A stretch of 32,197 bases of DNA from UMGS1279 sp045536815 (GCA_045536815.1 JAZSOH010000002.1:1-32197); one strand, 5' to 3'; shown: positions 21,167 to 29,603, counted from the stretch's first letter. The notes: generated by a model from the sequence alone, not told the origin. Numbers and translations: made by a program.

Positions 21167-24145
21167 ATGAATGCTGAAATTATTTGCGTAGGTACCGAGT
21201 TGCTTTTGGGAGATATTTTAAACACAAACTCGCAGTTTCTTTCTCGCCGCTTGGCAGAAAGCGGGCTTAATGTTTATTTGCAGTCTGTTGTTGGCGACAA
21301 TAAAGAGCGCCTTAAAAATCAACTTGTTACCTCACTTAAAAGAAGCGATGTAATAATTCTTAGCGGCGGTCTTGGTCCTACCGAGGACGATATAACTAAA
21401 GAGATTGTTGCCGAGGTTACAGGCCTTTCCCTAGAGCTTCATACAAAATCTCTAAACAGTATTGAAAGCTTTTTTGCCCGCGTAGGAAAGGTTATGAGCG
21501 AAAATAACAGAAAACAAGCTCTTACCATTAGCGGCGCAAAGGTTTTGGATAACAAGTTCGGCACTGCACCGGGCTATATTTTAGAGTGGGAAGAAAGAAA
21601 AATCATTTTGCTTCCCGGCCCACCAAACGAGCTTATTCCTATGTTTGAAGATTATGTTTTCCCCTATCTAAGCTCCCTTTCAAACGAAACTATTTATTCT
21701 AAAAATATCCGCATTTTCGGCATTGGCGAATCACTTGTAGCAACGCAGTGTGGCGACCTTTTAAAAAGCGAGAACCCAACCGTTGCAACCTATGCCTCTG
21801 CAGGTGAGGTTTTGGTTAGAGTAACTGCAAAAGCCGAAAACGAAAGGGCCGCCGAGGCTCTTTTAAGGCCTTTCACCGAAAAGCTTATTGCACAGTTTGG
21901 CACGAACATATACACAATTAAAAACGAAAATCTTCAGCAAACTGTTGTCGAGCTTTTAAAATCCAAGGGTAAAAAGGTTGCTACGGCAGAATCCTGCACT
22001 GCGGGTATGCTTTCAAGCAGAATTACCGAGGTTGCCGGCTCTTCCGATGTTTTTGAAATGGGTATGAGCGCCTACGCAAATCGCGTTAAGGTTGATGCTC
22101 TTGGCGTGAGTGAGAAAAACATTAAACAGCTTGGCGCCGTTTCGAAAGAAGTGGCTGCCGAAATGGCGGTTGGTATCCGTCAGTTAAGCGGTGCAGATAT
22201 CGGCGTTGGTATTACAGGTGTTGCCGGGCCGGGAGAGAGCGAGGGCAAGCCCGCAGGCCTTGTTTATATCGCGATTTCCGACGGCATTAACGTTTATGTA
22301 AGGAAAATCATGTGCCGTGGTGCAGACAGGGAAAACACCCGCACCGTTGCAACATCAACCGCTCTTGATATGGTTAGAAGGTATCTTGAAAAGGCAGACG
22401 ACCTTCTTTCCTACGGCACCTTCCTTGGCGACCCGCTAAATCTTATGGAGGGTTATAATCTTCCTAATAATGAGCCTATATCTTTGGGCGGTAAGGTTCC
22501 CGAAAAATTCAAAGAGCTTCAAAAGAAACTCAATTTTGGCGACAAAGAAATGCTTCGCCTTGTAGAGCTTATGGAAAAGGACGAACTTTCCCCCTTTACA
22601 GAGCCCAAAAACGAGCCTGCCGCCACAGAGTTTAGCTTTGAAACCGAAGAAAAAATAGATGAGCCTGTTGAAGTTGAAGAGGTTCCGGAGCAAAAAACTC
22701 TCTTTGAAGAGACAGCTTCTTTAGAAACTGCTTTGGAAGATACAGCTTCCACCATAGAAGAATCTGAAGAAGGATATAAATCCCTCACCGAAGAGGATTT
22801 CCCCATTTTGAAAGAAGAAGTTTATAAACCGAACAAAAAGGTGAAAAAAGCTATGAAATCACACAGTGGAGAAACCTTTAAAAAGAAAATAAGCAAAAAA
22901 GAAAAGGGCGAGAAAAAATCTTTTAAAGATTTGCTTTGTTCTCTTTTACCCATAAAAACCGACGGCAAAAAAGAGAAGGTTAAAAAGCTTTCTTTCCTTC
23001 TTGCTACCCTTGTTTTAATTGTATCGCTTGTGCTTGTTGTTTTATTTGTCAACGGCGGCGAAAAAGAAGAGGAGAAATATACTCTCCTTAGAGATGTTTG
23101 GAGCATTACCAACTCGGTTAACGGCGAGGCGAAGGATAGCGTAACCGGTTACTATAACGCTTTCACCGAGCTTAGAAAAGAAAATGCCGATATCTCTGGC
23201 TGGATTAAAATTGAAGATACAAAAATTGATTATCCTGTTCTAAAAACAGATAATAACGAATTTTACCTTGCCCACGGCCTTAATAAGAAAAATAACAAAA
23301 ACGGCGCAATCTTTATGGATAGCGCCTCGCAGATAGGTGTAGCCAAAAACGGCAGAAACGTTGTCCTTTACGGCAAAAATGCCGCTGACGGCACTAAGTT
23401 TGGCGAACTTAAAAAATATTTAGATTTTGAGTTTTATAAAGCTCACCCAACCCTTGAGTTTGCCTGCCTTTATAATAAAGGCTATTATAAGGTTTTTGCA
23501 GTTTTTGTTACAAACTCCTTACCCGAGCACGATAATGGCGAGGTTTTCGACTACACTAAATCGGCATTCATAAGCGAAACCGAATTTAATAACTGGGTTA
23601 ATTCTATAAGGCTTAGAAGCGCGCTTACAACAAATATAGACCTCACATTTGATGATGAGATTTTAACCCTTTCGACAGACGCTGACGATTTCGACGGCGC
23701 AAAACTAGTTGTTATGGCAAGAAAGGTTAGAAACGATGCCGACTACTACCTTCCCATTACTGCCTCAATAAACCCTGCTCCCCTTTATCCTGAAATATGG
23801 TACGAAAAAAATGGCGGCAGCAAACCCTCGCTTAATGTAAACGACAATACCGAGAGCGAACCCTTGACCGACGGGAACGAAAGCTCCTTAGAAAGCGGTC
23901 TTGAAGACGGCGAAAGCGATGAGTCTTTATCTTCTGAAGACTTAAATTCCTCTTCCGACAATAGCGCTGTGGGAGACGATTCTTCTATAGAAAGTGGCAC
24001 CGAAAGTAATCTTGGCGATTCTGACCAAGCGTTAGGCGGAGAGGAAAGCAGCTCTTATATTTCTGATTCGGGTAGCGCAGGCACATTTGTTGACCTGCCC
24101 TCCTCGCAGGAATCCGAAGAAGACACTTTTCTTGAAATGAACTAA
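21167..24145 (+). CDS. CinA fused to a membrane segment and a catalytically dead class-B sortase-like domain
   Basis: This 992-residue protein is more than twice the length of CinA (about 415). Residues 1-170 are the MoCF/CinA N-domain (GTELLLGDILNTNSQF; GGLGPTEDD at 67-75; LLPGPPNELIPMF). About 255-410 is the CinA C-domain (AESCTAG at 274-280; GVGITGVAGPG), known in other bacteria as an NMN deamidase. An acidic linker leads to a basic stretch and a membrane helix at about 606-628. A class-B sortase-like domain (DISGWIKIEDTKIDYPVL, GAIFMD, LKKYLDFEFYKAHPTLEF) spans about 670-850. The catalytic His position is K737 (YGKN), the Cys position is D838 (LSTD) and the Arg position appears as Lys. 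A Ser/Glu/Asp-rich tail ends the protein. AGAGGAG precedes the ATG. Confidence 0.88.
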   Translation: MNAEIICVGTELLLGDILNTNSQFLSRRLAESGLNVYLQSVVGDNKERLKNQLVTSLKRSDVIILSGGLGPTEDDITKEIVAEVTGLSLELHTKSLNSIESFFARVGKVMSENNRKQALTISGAKVLDNKFGTAPGYILEWEERKIILLPGPPNELIPMFEDYVFPYLSSLSNETIYSKNIRIFGIGESLVATQCGDLLKSENPTVATYASAGEVLVRVTAKAENERAAEALLRPFTEKLIAQFGTNIYTIKNENLQQTVVELLKSKGKKVATAESCTAGMLSSRITEVAGSSDVFEMGMSAYANRVKVDALGVSEKNIKQLGAVSKEVAAEMAVGIRQLSGADIGVGITGVAGPGESEGKPAGLVYIAISDGINVYVRKIMCRGADRENTRTVATSTALDMVRRYLEKADDLLSYGTFLGDPLNLMEGYNLPNNEPISLGGKVPEKFKELQKKLNFGDKEMLRLVELMEKDELSPFTEPKNEPAATEFSFETEEKIDEPVEVEEVPEQKTLFEETASLETALEDTASTIEESEEGYKSLTEEDFPILKEEVYKPNKKVKKAMKSHSGETFKKKISKKEKGEKKSFKDLLCSLLPIKTDGKKEKVKKLSFLLATLVLIVSLVLVVLFVNGGEKEEEKYTLLRDVWSITNSVNGEAKDSVTGYYNAFTELRKENADISGWIKIEDTKIDYPVLKTDNNEFYLAHGLNKKNNKNGAIFMDSASQIGVAKNGRNVVLYGKNAADGTKFGELKKYLDFEFYKAHPTLEFACLYNKGYYKVFAVFVTNSLPEHDNGEVFDYTKSAFISETEFNNWVNSIRLRSALTTNIDLTFDDEILTLSTDADDFDGAKLVVMARKVRNDADYYLPITASINPAPLYPEIWYEKNGGSKPSLNVNDNTESEPLTDGNESSLESGLEDGESDESLSSEDLNSSSDNSAVGDDSSIESGTESNLGDSDQALGGEESSSYISDSGSAGTFVDLPSSQESEEDTFLEMN

Positions 24146-24168
24146 CTTTTTCGTGGTCTTTTCGAATT

Positions 24169-24186
24169 TAGTGTGACAGGACTTGA
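24169..24186 (-). repeat. Dispersed T-arm-like element, half copy
   Basis: TAGTGTGACAGGACTTGA repeats the first 18 bases of the element at 31921. It starts 24 bases after the cinA-fusion stop and runs up to the ribosome site of the next gene. Only one arm is present, so it cannot form the usual hairpin. Confidence 0.65.
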
Positions 24187-24204
24187 GAAAGGAGTATATT
24201 TAAA

Positions 24205-26856
24205 ATGGTTCCCGATTTAACTCTAGAAGTTATATATCTTAACGAATCTACCGATTTTAAAATGGAGTTTGATATATGCGGTACTTCTAATATAAGGTTT
24301 TTAAGCCATCTTACCCACTCAAAATCCACCTTTCTTTCAACCCTTGGAAAAAGTGCTTCGCGTAGCCGTGTTATTGTTACTGTAGGCAGTTTTAACCCCC
24401 TTGACGAGCTTTATATCCCCAAAATTATTGCATCCGCTACAGGATATAAGCTAAATGTTCTTGAAAATAATCTTTTAAAGACTTCTTTAGAATATTCCTT
24501 GCCCGAAGGCGCTATTGAGCTTATAACCTGCAGCGGTGTTTTGGGCGGCGCGGTTTTGGAAAGCAACGACCAAGCAATTATTATGCTAACCGCAGACCGC
24601 GAGATAAGGCACGAGATTGTTCACGACCTTGTTTGCCCCTATCTTAAAATGCTCGCGGGGAAAGCTAATGATAGCTTAGAAAAAATAAAAACACAAAAAA
24701 GCCCTTCTCCAGACCGCAGTGAGCCCAAAACTTTAGAAGGGGCTTCGCCGTTTGAAGAAAAGGACTCTTCTTCAAACACAGGCTTAGCTTTAGCCGAAGA
24801 GCTTTTAGAGGAGCCCGAAATCCAGATAAAAACTTCACAATGGGAAAAAGACCTTTTTGACTTTTCGCCCGAGCCTATCGCTCACGAAGAAGACGGGTTT
24901 GTGGTTATTGAGCAACCCGAAAATTCACAGCTTGAAAAAAGAGAAATTTCTTTTGACACAAATACTATAGAGCAGCCTTCTAAAAACAAAAAAACCATTA
25001 TTAAAAGTGTTGTCTCGGTTATTCTTGTTTTTGCGGTTATGCTTTCGGCTTATTTTGGCTACGAGTTTGTTTATCAGCCCATGCACTACTCGGCAGTTTT
25101 AAAGGACACCTTAGAGCTTTACGGTCAGTCATGGTCGGGGCTTCCCGAAAACATGAATTATAAATTCGGCAAGCTTTATAAAATAAATAGCGATATCGTT
25201 GGGTGGATAAGCATTCCTGACACCGAAATAAATCTGCCTGTTGTTTCCTCTGTCGGCAGAACCGACAGTTACTATAGGTCTCACCTTTTTGAAGGAAGTA
25301 TGAGTAATTTCGGGACCCCCTTCACCTATTCAAATATTGCCGAAGATACTTATGCGAGAAATGTTGTAATATATGGAAAAGGCGAGGGTAAAAATAACGC
25401 CTTTTCTGAAATAAAGGAATTTTTAAACCAAGAAAAATACCGTGCCGTTCCCGTTTTAACCTTTGATTCGGTATATCTTGAACAGCGCTATAAGATTTTT
25501 TCGATTTATAGCGAAGAAAAAGGGCACCGAAATCAATGGGCGAAAAACAGCTTTTTTGATGATAGCGATTTTTTGGCATTCGCAAATGACACAGCGGCAA
25601 AATCTATTATTAAAACAAATATTGACCTTAACCCAAATGATGAGCTTTTAACCCTCGTTTGCGAGGATAAAAAAGAAAATATTATTTTGGTTGCAAGAAA
25701 GGTTAGGGAGGGTGAATCTCCCCTTGTAACCTTTGACTCGTCAACAAACGACACCTCTTCTAAAAAGCCTGTGGTGTCTGATACTCCTTTAGAGGAAATT
25801 GTGGAAAGCTCCTCAAATGTGGAAACCTCTTCTGAAAAACCCACCTCTTCAGTTAAAAAGCCAAGCAGCAATATTGTAATCGGCGAAGACAGGGTTGAAC
25901 AACAAGAACCTACCACTTCTACCACAATAAAACCGAGCTCGTCAAGTTCTTCTAAAGAGCCTGTATCCTCTAAGCCACCTGTTTCTTCTGATAAAACCTC
26001 TTCCGATGAGGATACAAGCATTGACACAGAAAGCAAAACCTCTTCAGGCGAAAAAGAGACGTTAGCACTTCCCGAGCTTACCGTTAAAAACTCCCTAAAC
26101 GGCGAAACGGTAACCCTGCCTGCAAATGAAATTGTTGCGCAGGTTGTTGAGGCCGAAATGGGCTCACACTTCCACGAGGAAGCCCTTAAAGCTCAGGCTG
26201 TTGCGGCATATTCTTGGCTAATTTCAAGCGGTGCCGCCCAAGGCACTACTCCTAGCGTTCCAATGAAGCCGGCAGGGGCTAAAGCAAAAAGCGCTACCGA
26301 AAGTGTTGCGGGCGAGGTTGCCCTTTATGAAGGGAATGTTGCTTTCACCCCTTATTTCCCGATTTCCGCAGGAAAAACCGCCGATAGCGGTAGCATTTGG
26401 TCCAGTAACCTACCATACCTTAAAAGCGTTGATTCTTCGGTTGATAAAAACGCCGATAAGTTCCAAACAATAAAAACCTATTCGGCGGCAGAACTTGCAA
26501 AGCTGGTTAAAGATTGTTCGGGAATTGACCTTACAAAAATCGCCGATAAAAACAGTTGGTTTAAATGCACCTACGATTCGGGCGGGGTTTATGTTAAAAC
26601 CATAACTATTGGCGGCATTGTTCATAAAGGCACATTTCTCAGGACCGATATTTTGAACTACTCTATTCGCTCAAGCGCCTACACAATTTCTTATAGCAAG
26701 TATGATGATAAGTTCAAAATTGTTGTAAAAGGCTATGGTCATGGCGTTGGTATGAGTCAGGTTGGCGCAAACTACTATGCCGGAAACGGCCTCACCTATA
26801 AACAAATTTTAAAGCATTATTATACTGGCATTACGCTTGGCAAATACACAAATTAG
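24205..26856 (+). CDS. MoCF-like, pseudo-sortase and SpoIID/LytB fusion protein
   Basis: The 883 residues combine four parts. Residues 1-155 align with the CinA N-domain but are degenerate: SRVIVTVGSFNPLDEL (G61-L69 region) replaces the CinA GGLGPTEDD loop, and LTADREIRHEIVHDLVCPYL replaces LLPGPPNELIPMF. An acidic linker and a membrane helix (about 265-290) follow. A class-B sortase-like domain (DIVGWISIPDTEINLPVV; about 330-495) has K392 where His should be (YGKG) and C486 displaced by one residue from the Cys position, which holds E487. A Ser/Thr/Pro linker leads to a SpoIID/LytB domain (about 630-880): EAEMGSHFHEEALKAQAVAA with E651, SAGKTADSG, LPYLKSVDSS, YGHGVGMSQVGA and LKHYYTG. Members of this domain family cleave peptidoglycan glycan strands during engulfment. 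GAAAGGAG precedes the ATG. Confidence 0.88.
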   Translation: MVPDLTLEVIYLNESTDFKMEFDICGTSNIRFLSHLTHSKSTFLSTLGKSASRSRVIVTVGSFNPLDELYIPKIIASATGYKLNVLENNLLKTSLEYSLPEGAIELITCSGVLGGAVLESNDQAIIMLTADREIRHEIVHDLVCPYLKMLAGKANDSLEKIKTQKSPSPDRSEPKTLEGASPFEEKDSSSNTGLALAEELLEEPEIQIKTSQWEKDLFDFSPEPIAHEEDGFVVIEQPENSQLEKREISFDTNTIEQPSKNKKTIIKSVVSVILVFAVMLSAYFGYEFVYQPMHYSAVLKDTLELYGQSWSGLPENMNYKFGKLYKINSDIVGWISIPDTEINLPVVSSVGRTDSYYRSHLFEGSMSNFGTPFTYSNIAEDTYARNVVIYGKGEGKNNAFSEIKEFLNQEKYRAVPVLTFDSVYLEQRYKIFSIYSEEKGHRNQWAKNSFFDDSDFLAFANDTAAKSIIKTNIDLNPNDELLTLVCEDKKENIILVARKVREGESPLVTFDSSTNDTSSKKPVVSDTPLEEIVESSSNVETSSEKPTSSVKKPSSNIVIGEDRVEQQEPTTSTTIKPSSSSSSKEPVSSKPPVSSDKTSSDEDTSIDTESKTSSGEKETLALPELTVKNSLNGETVTLPANEIVAQVVEAEMGSHFHEEALKAQAVAAYSWLISSGAAQGTTPSVPMKPAGAKAKSATESVAGEVALYEGNVAFTPYFPISAGKTADSGSIWSSNLPYLKSVDSSVDKNADKFQTIKTYSAAELAKLVKDCSGIDLTKIADKNSWFKCTYDSGGVYVKTITIGGIVHKGTFLRTDILNYSIRSSAYTISYSKYDDKFKIVVKGYGHGVGMSQVGANYYAGNGLTYKQILKHYYTGITLGKYTN

Positions 26857-26862
26857 CATAAT

Positions 26863-26904
26863 AAAACACCGTAGGTTCATATTCAGACCTACGGTGTTTT
26901 TCTA
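26863..26904. terminator. Bidirectional terminator after the SpoIID fusion
   Basis: Perfect 14-bp arms at 26863-26876 and 26887-26900 are flanked by A and T runs, between convergent genes. Confidence 0.93.
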
Positions 26905-27489
26905 TTTTATAAGCTCTTTTATTTCCTCTTCAGACTTTTCGGTTAGTCTTTCTATTTTTGTTTTTATCTCCTCAAAGCCTTCGCCCTCGTCGAGTAGCTT
27001 TGAAACCTTTATTTTAAAGCTTTCATTTTTACCAAGCGCAAGACTATAAAGCTCTTCCGTATTTTTTTCATCTGTCCCAGCATCTACCAAAGAAAGTCTT
27101 GCCACCGCCTTAGTAAGCCTTGAAATCGAAAGCGCCGCAAGTTCTCTAAGAGCGGCTTTTTCCTCATCGCTAAGGGTCGGCTTTTCTCTACCACTGTCTA
27201 CTTTGGGTTTTGGGGGCTTTTCTTCTAAAGGCTTTGAATTTTCTTTTTCTTCAAAAGCTTCTTCTTTAATTTTTATCTTTTTAAGGGCTTCTATCTCCCT
27301 CTCTTTATGTAAAAGCTCCTGCTCTAGGGCCATTGTTTTTTCCGTAAGCTCTGCCACCTCATTTTCAAGCTTTAAGGTTGTTTGCTCTTTCTCGGCAAGT
27401 TTTATTTTTAAGGTGTTTACTTCAATTTGTCTTCTTTCTACTTCGGCAAAAAGATTAGCATTTTCTGCTAAAATTAGTTTTTTTCTCAT
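26902..27489 (-). CDS. Coiled-coil hypothetical protein downstream of cca
   Basis: This 195-residue, highly charged protein has a long coiled coil (about residues 10-75, with continuous Lys/Glu/Leu heptads), a Pro/Lys/Glu-rich linker (85-105), and a helical C-terminal part with two short helical repeats (EEKAALRELAALSISRL; FEEIKTKIERLTEKSEEEI). I do not recognise the family. There is no signal peptide or membrane helix. Its ATG overlaps the cca stop (ATGA), so it is translationally coupled to cca. The functional link to tRNA maturation is unknown. Confidence 0.75.
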   Translation of the reverse strand: MRKKLILAENANLFAEVERRQIEVNTLKIKLAEKEQTTLKLENEVAELTEKTMALEQELLHKEREIEALKKIKIKEEAFEEKENSKPLEEKPPKPKVDSGREKPTLSDEEKAALRELAALSISRLTKAVARLSLVDAGTDEKNTEELYSLALGKNESFKIKVSKLLDEGEGFEEIKTKIERLTEKSEEEIKELIK

Positions 27490-28745
27490 CTTAATACATT
27501 CCCCCCTAGAATATTTTGTGCTTTCTCTTCAAGCTCACTTTTTGTGTTTTTTATTTCATCCGCCATAACACTTGTTAGTAGACTATTCAAAATTTCGCCA
27601 ATCTGTTTGTCCCTAACGCCAAGTCTTAAAAGCTCTTCACCGTTTATGTTAAGGCTTTTAAGGGAATAACATTCCTTATTTTCTATAATTTCATTTAATA
27701 GCTTTAAAATCTTTTTCTTTTCTTCGTCGGTGATTCTTTCAAATGCATAAAGAAGCGAAACCAGATTTAAAAAATCCTGCTCTTCAGCTTTGTTTAAAAT
27801 ACTTTTAATGTCAAATTTTGTTTTTGGGACATTTTTGTAAAAGCTATCGGTCAAAAATAAGACTGCTTGTTTTGTTTTGTTGTCGCTTTTAAGGTGTTCT
27901 AAAAACTGCTTTGCGAAAGACTTGTCGCCGCCAAGACAAATTATGAAAGAAGATATTCGTAGCGGCAAATTCTTTTCCACCTTGGATACTGCCGAAAAAT
28001 CTATTTTTTCGCTTTCTATTTTAGAAAGTGGTAAAATTGCCCTTTTTAAAACAGAAAAATATTCTTCTAAAACCTTTGTTGCAAAATCGCCCAATAAAAG
28101 CTTTTTAATTTCGACAAAAACTCGCTCAACCGAAATTTTTTTAACTAAATACGCCTTTGAAAAAATTGCCTCTTTGGTTTCTTTTTCAATAGAAAAACCT
28201 AAAACCGAAGCAAAACGTATGCCTCTTAAAATTCTAAGCGCATCCTCGCTAAGCCTTTTTTCTGGCGCTCCAACTGTTTTTATTATTTTATTTTTTATAT
28301 CTTCTTTGCCGCCGAAATGGTCTAAAAAGCCTTCGTTTTCATTATAGCAAATGGTATTTATCGTAAAATCTCTTCTCTTTAAATCCTCTATAAGACTAGA
28401 CGAAAATAAAACCTCGTTTGGATGGCGACTATCTAAATATCCCCCGTCTACACGGTATGTGGTAATCTCTATGGGAAGCCCTTCGGCAACAACTGTAACC
28501 GTTCCGTGCTTTATGCCGGTTTCCAAAACCCGCATATCAGAAAAAAGGGCTTTAACCTCTTGAGGTGTGAGAGCAGTAGTAATATCAAAGTCATCCGTTT
28601 TTCTTTTTAAAATATAGTCCCTAACACACCCACCTACAAGGTATGCCTCAGCCTTATTTTCATAAAAACGAGATAAAACTTTTTTAACCCCTTGGGGCAA
28701 GGTTATAGGCGCGAGGCTAAAATTTTCTACTTGTTTCTTTTCCAT
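27486..28745 (-). CDS. cca: CCA tRNA nucleotidyltransferase
   Basis: This enzyme adds or repairs the 3' CCA end of tRNAs. The 419 residues include the class II nucleotidyltransferase head LVGGCVRDYILKRKTDDFDI (GG, RD and the DxD metal ligands), TVTVVAEGLPIEITTYR, the LKRRDFTINTI motif, and RILRGIRFASVLGF at the RNA-binding neck. A helical C-terminal body follows. The domain order and length fit bacterial CCA-adding enzymes rather than poly(A) polymerases, although the two cannot always be told apart. ATG 28745 is chosen over GTG 28760 because AAGGTGG abuts the latter and is at workable distance from the former. The leader carries a T-arm-like repeat. Confidence 0.92.
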   Translation of the reverse strand: MEKKQVENFSLAPITLPQGVKKVLSRFYENKAEAYLVGGCVRDYILKRKTDDFDITTALTPQEVKALFSDMRVLETGIKHGTVTVVAEGLPIEITTYRVDGGYLDSRHPNEVLFSSSLIEDLKRRDFTINTICYNENEGFLDHFGGKEDIKNKIIKTVGAPEKRLSEDALRILRGIRFASVLGFSIEKETKEAIFSKAYLVKKISVERVFVEIKKLLLGDFATKVLEEYFSVLKRAILPLSKIESEKIDFSAVSKVEKNLPLRISSFIICLGGDKSFAKQFLEHLKSDNKTKQAVLFLTDSFYKNVPKTKFDIKSILNKAEEQDFLNLVSLLYAFERITDEEKKKILKLLNEIIENKECYSLKSLNINGEELLRLGVRDKQIGEILNSLLTSVMADEIKNTKSELEEKAQNILGGNVLR

Positions 28746-28775
28746 TAAATGCGCCACCACCTTTTAAAATCTAGC

Positions 28776-28805
28776 ACGACAGGGTTCAAAGCCTATCGTA
28801 CTAAA
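28776..28805 (-). repeat. Degenerate T-arm-like hairpin in the cca leader
   Basis: On the plus strand the core GACAGGGTTC (28779-28788) is followed by a sequence ending CGTACTA. It matches the right end of the element at 32171-32197 with about five differences in 26. Read in the direction of cca it folds into a hairpin of about 12 pairs, several of them G-U. It lies between the cca promoter and its start codon. Confidence 0.55.
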
Positions 28806-28819
28806 CATTTCATAAGGTA

Positions 28820-28848
28820 ATTATAACACACCAAAAATGCGCCGTCAA
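28820..28848 (-). promoter_or_regulatory. Strong sigma-A promoter of cca
   Basis: On the minus strand TTGACG (28848-28843) and TATAAT (28825-28820) are separated by 17 bases. The predicted transcript start lies near 28813, giving a leader of about 70 bases that includes the T-arm-like hairpin. Confidence 0.85.
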
Positions 28849-28854
28849 CCGCTT

Positions 28855-29247
28855 TTAAATCCCGCTCTTTTCTGCCTTTTCTTGCCTTTTCTCCTTCCTA
28901 AAAAGCTGCCATACACCAAAGGCTAAAACAAAAGCGCCGAAAAGCTTTCCCAAAATATCAACATTTATAAACTTTATTAAATATCCTGTTAAAAGAGATG
29001 CCGGTACTCCACCTAAAATAAGTGGCAAAACCATTTTATAGTCTATTTGTTTTTTTATCGAATAAATTATTACTGCCGCAAGGGCGGTCGGTACGAAAAA
29101 TATTAGATTTATCCCCTGTGCGGTTATCTGCGACATCCCAGCAAAAATTGTAAGATAAAGAATTAAAATTCCTCCTCCGCCAATTCCCATTGCGCTTACC
29201 GTTCCCGACAAAAATGATATTAAAAATATTATTAAAAATTCCTTCAA
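28855..29247 (-). CDS. Half-size TauE/SafE (TSUP) membrane protein, second of pair
   Basis: The 130-residue membrane protein begins KEFLIIFLISFLSGTVSAMGIGGGG, the glycine-rich TSUP signature, and has four likely helices (IFLISFLSGTVSAMG; ILILYLTIFAGM; LIFFVPTALAAVIIYS; LPLILGGVPASLLTGYLI) plus a last one (LFGAFVLAFGVWQLF). TSUP carriers are normally about 250 residues with two such halves. TTG 29247 is chosen because GGAGG lies eight bases before it and it overlaps the previous stop as TTGA. An ATG at 29262 would sit inside that ribosome site. TSUP carriers move sulfite, sulfoacetate or other anions; the substrate here is unknown. Confidence 0.8.
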   Translation of the reverse strand: MKEFLIIFLISFLSGTVSAMGIGGGGILILYLTIFAGMSQITAQGINLIFFVPTALAAVIIYSIKKQIDYKMVLPLILGGVPASLLTGYLIKFINVDILGKLFGAFVLAFGVWQLFRKEKRQEKAEKSGI

Positions 29248-29603
29248 AACAAAAGCCTCCATCCCGCCCAAATCATAAATGCTCCCGAAATTCGCCTTAT
29301 CCATTTTTGCGGAAGCTTATTCATCAAAATGCTCCCAACCGCCGCGCCTAAAAGGCCTCCGGGAATGTATTTTGCCGCATCTAAAAGGCTTACTCTACCT
29401 AAAAGAAGATATAAAGTAGCGCTAACTACTGTTATAGGTAGCATAACGGCAATAGCGTTTTTATGAGCCATTTTTCTTTCAAAACCCATACTGAGCAAAA
29501 GTATAACGCAGGCTATTCCGCCACCTGCCCCAAACATTCCGTTAAGCGCTCCCACGGCGGCACCGCCAAACAAAGCTTTGGTAAAATCTTTAGATTTTTT
29601 CAA
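29244..29603 (-). CDS. Half-size TauE/SafE (TSUP) membrane protein, first of pair
   Basis: The 119-residue protein carries one TSUP half: GGAAVGALNGMFGAGGG, then helices CVILLLSMG, AIAVMLPITVVSATLYLLLG, IPGGLLGAAVGSIL and ISGAFMIWAGWRLLF. TTG 29603 is the start, as GGAGT lies seven bases upstream; the frame extends further up without a ribosome site. It overlaps the following half gene by four bases. The two halves are similar to one another in layout, so they probably assemble into one carrier. There is no sign of a frameshift: each half has its own start signals. Confidence 0.8.
   Translation of the reverse strand: MKKSKDFTKALFGGAAVGALNGMFGAGGGIACVILLLSMGFERKMAHKNAIAVMLPITVVSATLYLLLGRVSLLDAAKYIPGGLLGAAVGSILMNKLPQKWIRRISGAFMIWAGWRLLF

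Noticed and set aside
23200..23720. Active class-B sortase
   Set aside because: The residues at the His, Cys and Arg positions are Lys, Asp and Lys, so normal transpeptidation is not expected.
25533..26036. Antisense frame opposite the Ser-rich linker of the SpoIID fusion
   Set aside because: It is the reverse reading of Ser/Glu repeats and has no recognisable motif; the sense frame is continuous through both flanking domains.
29244..29303. Frameshift in a single TSUP gene
   Set aside because: Both halves have their own ribosome site and TTG start, and each contains a complete half with the glycine motif.
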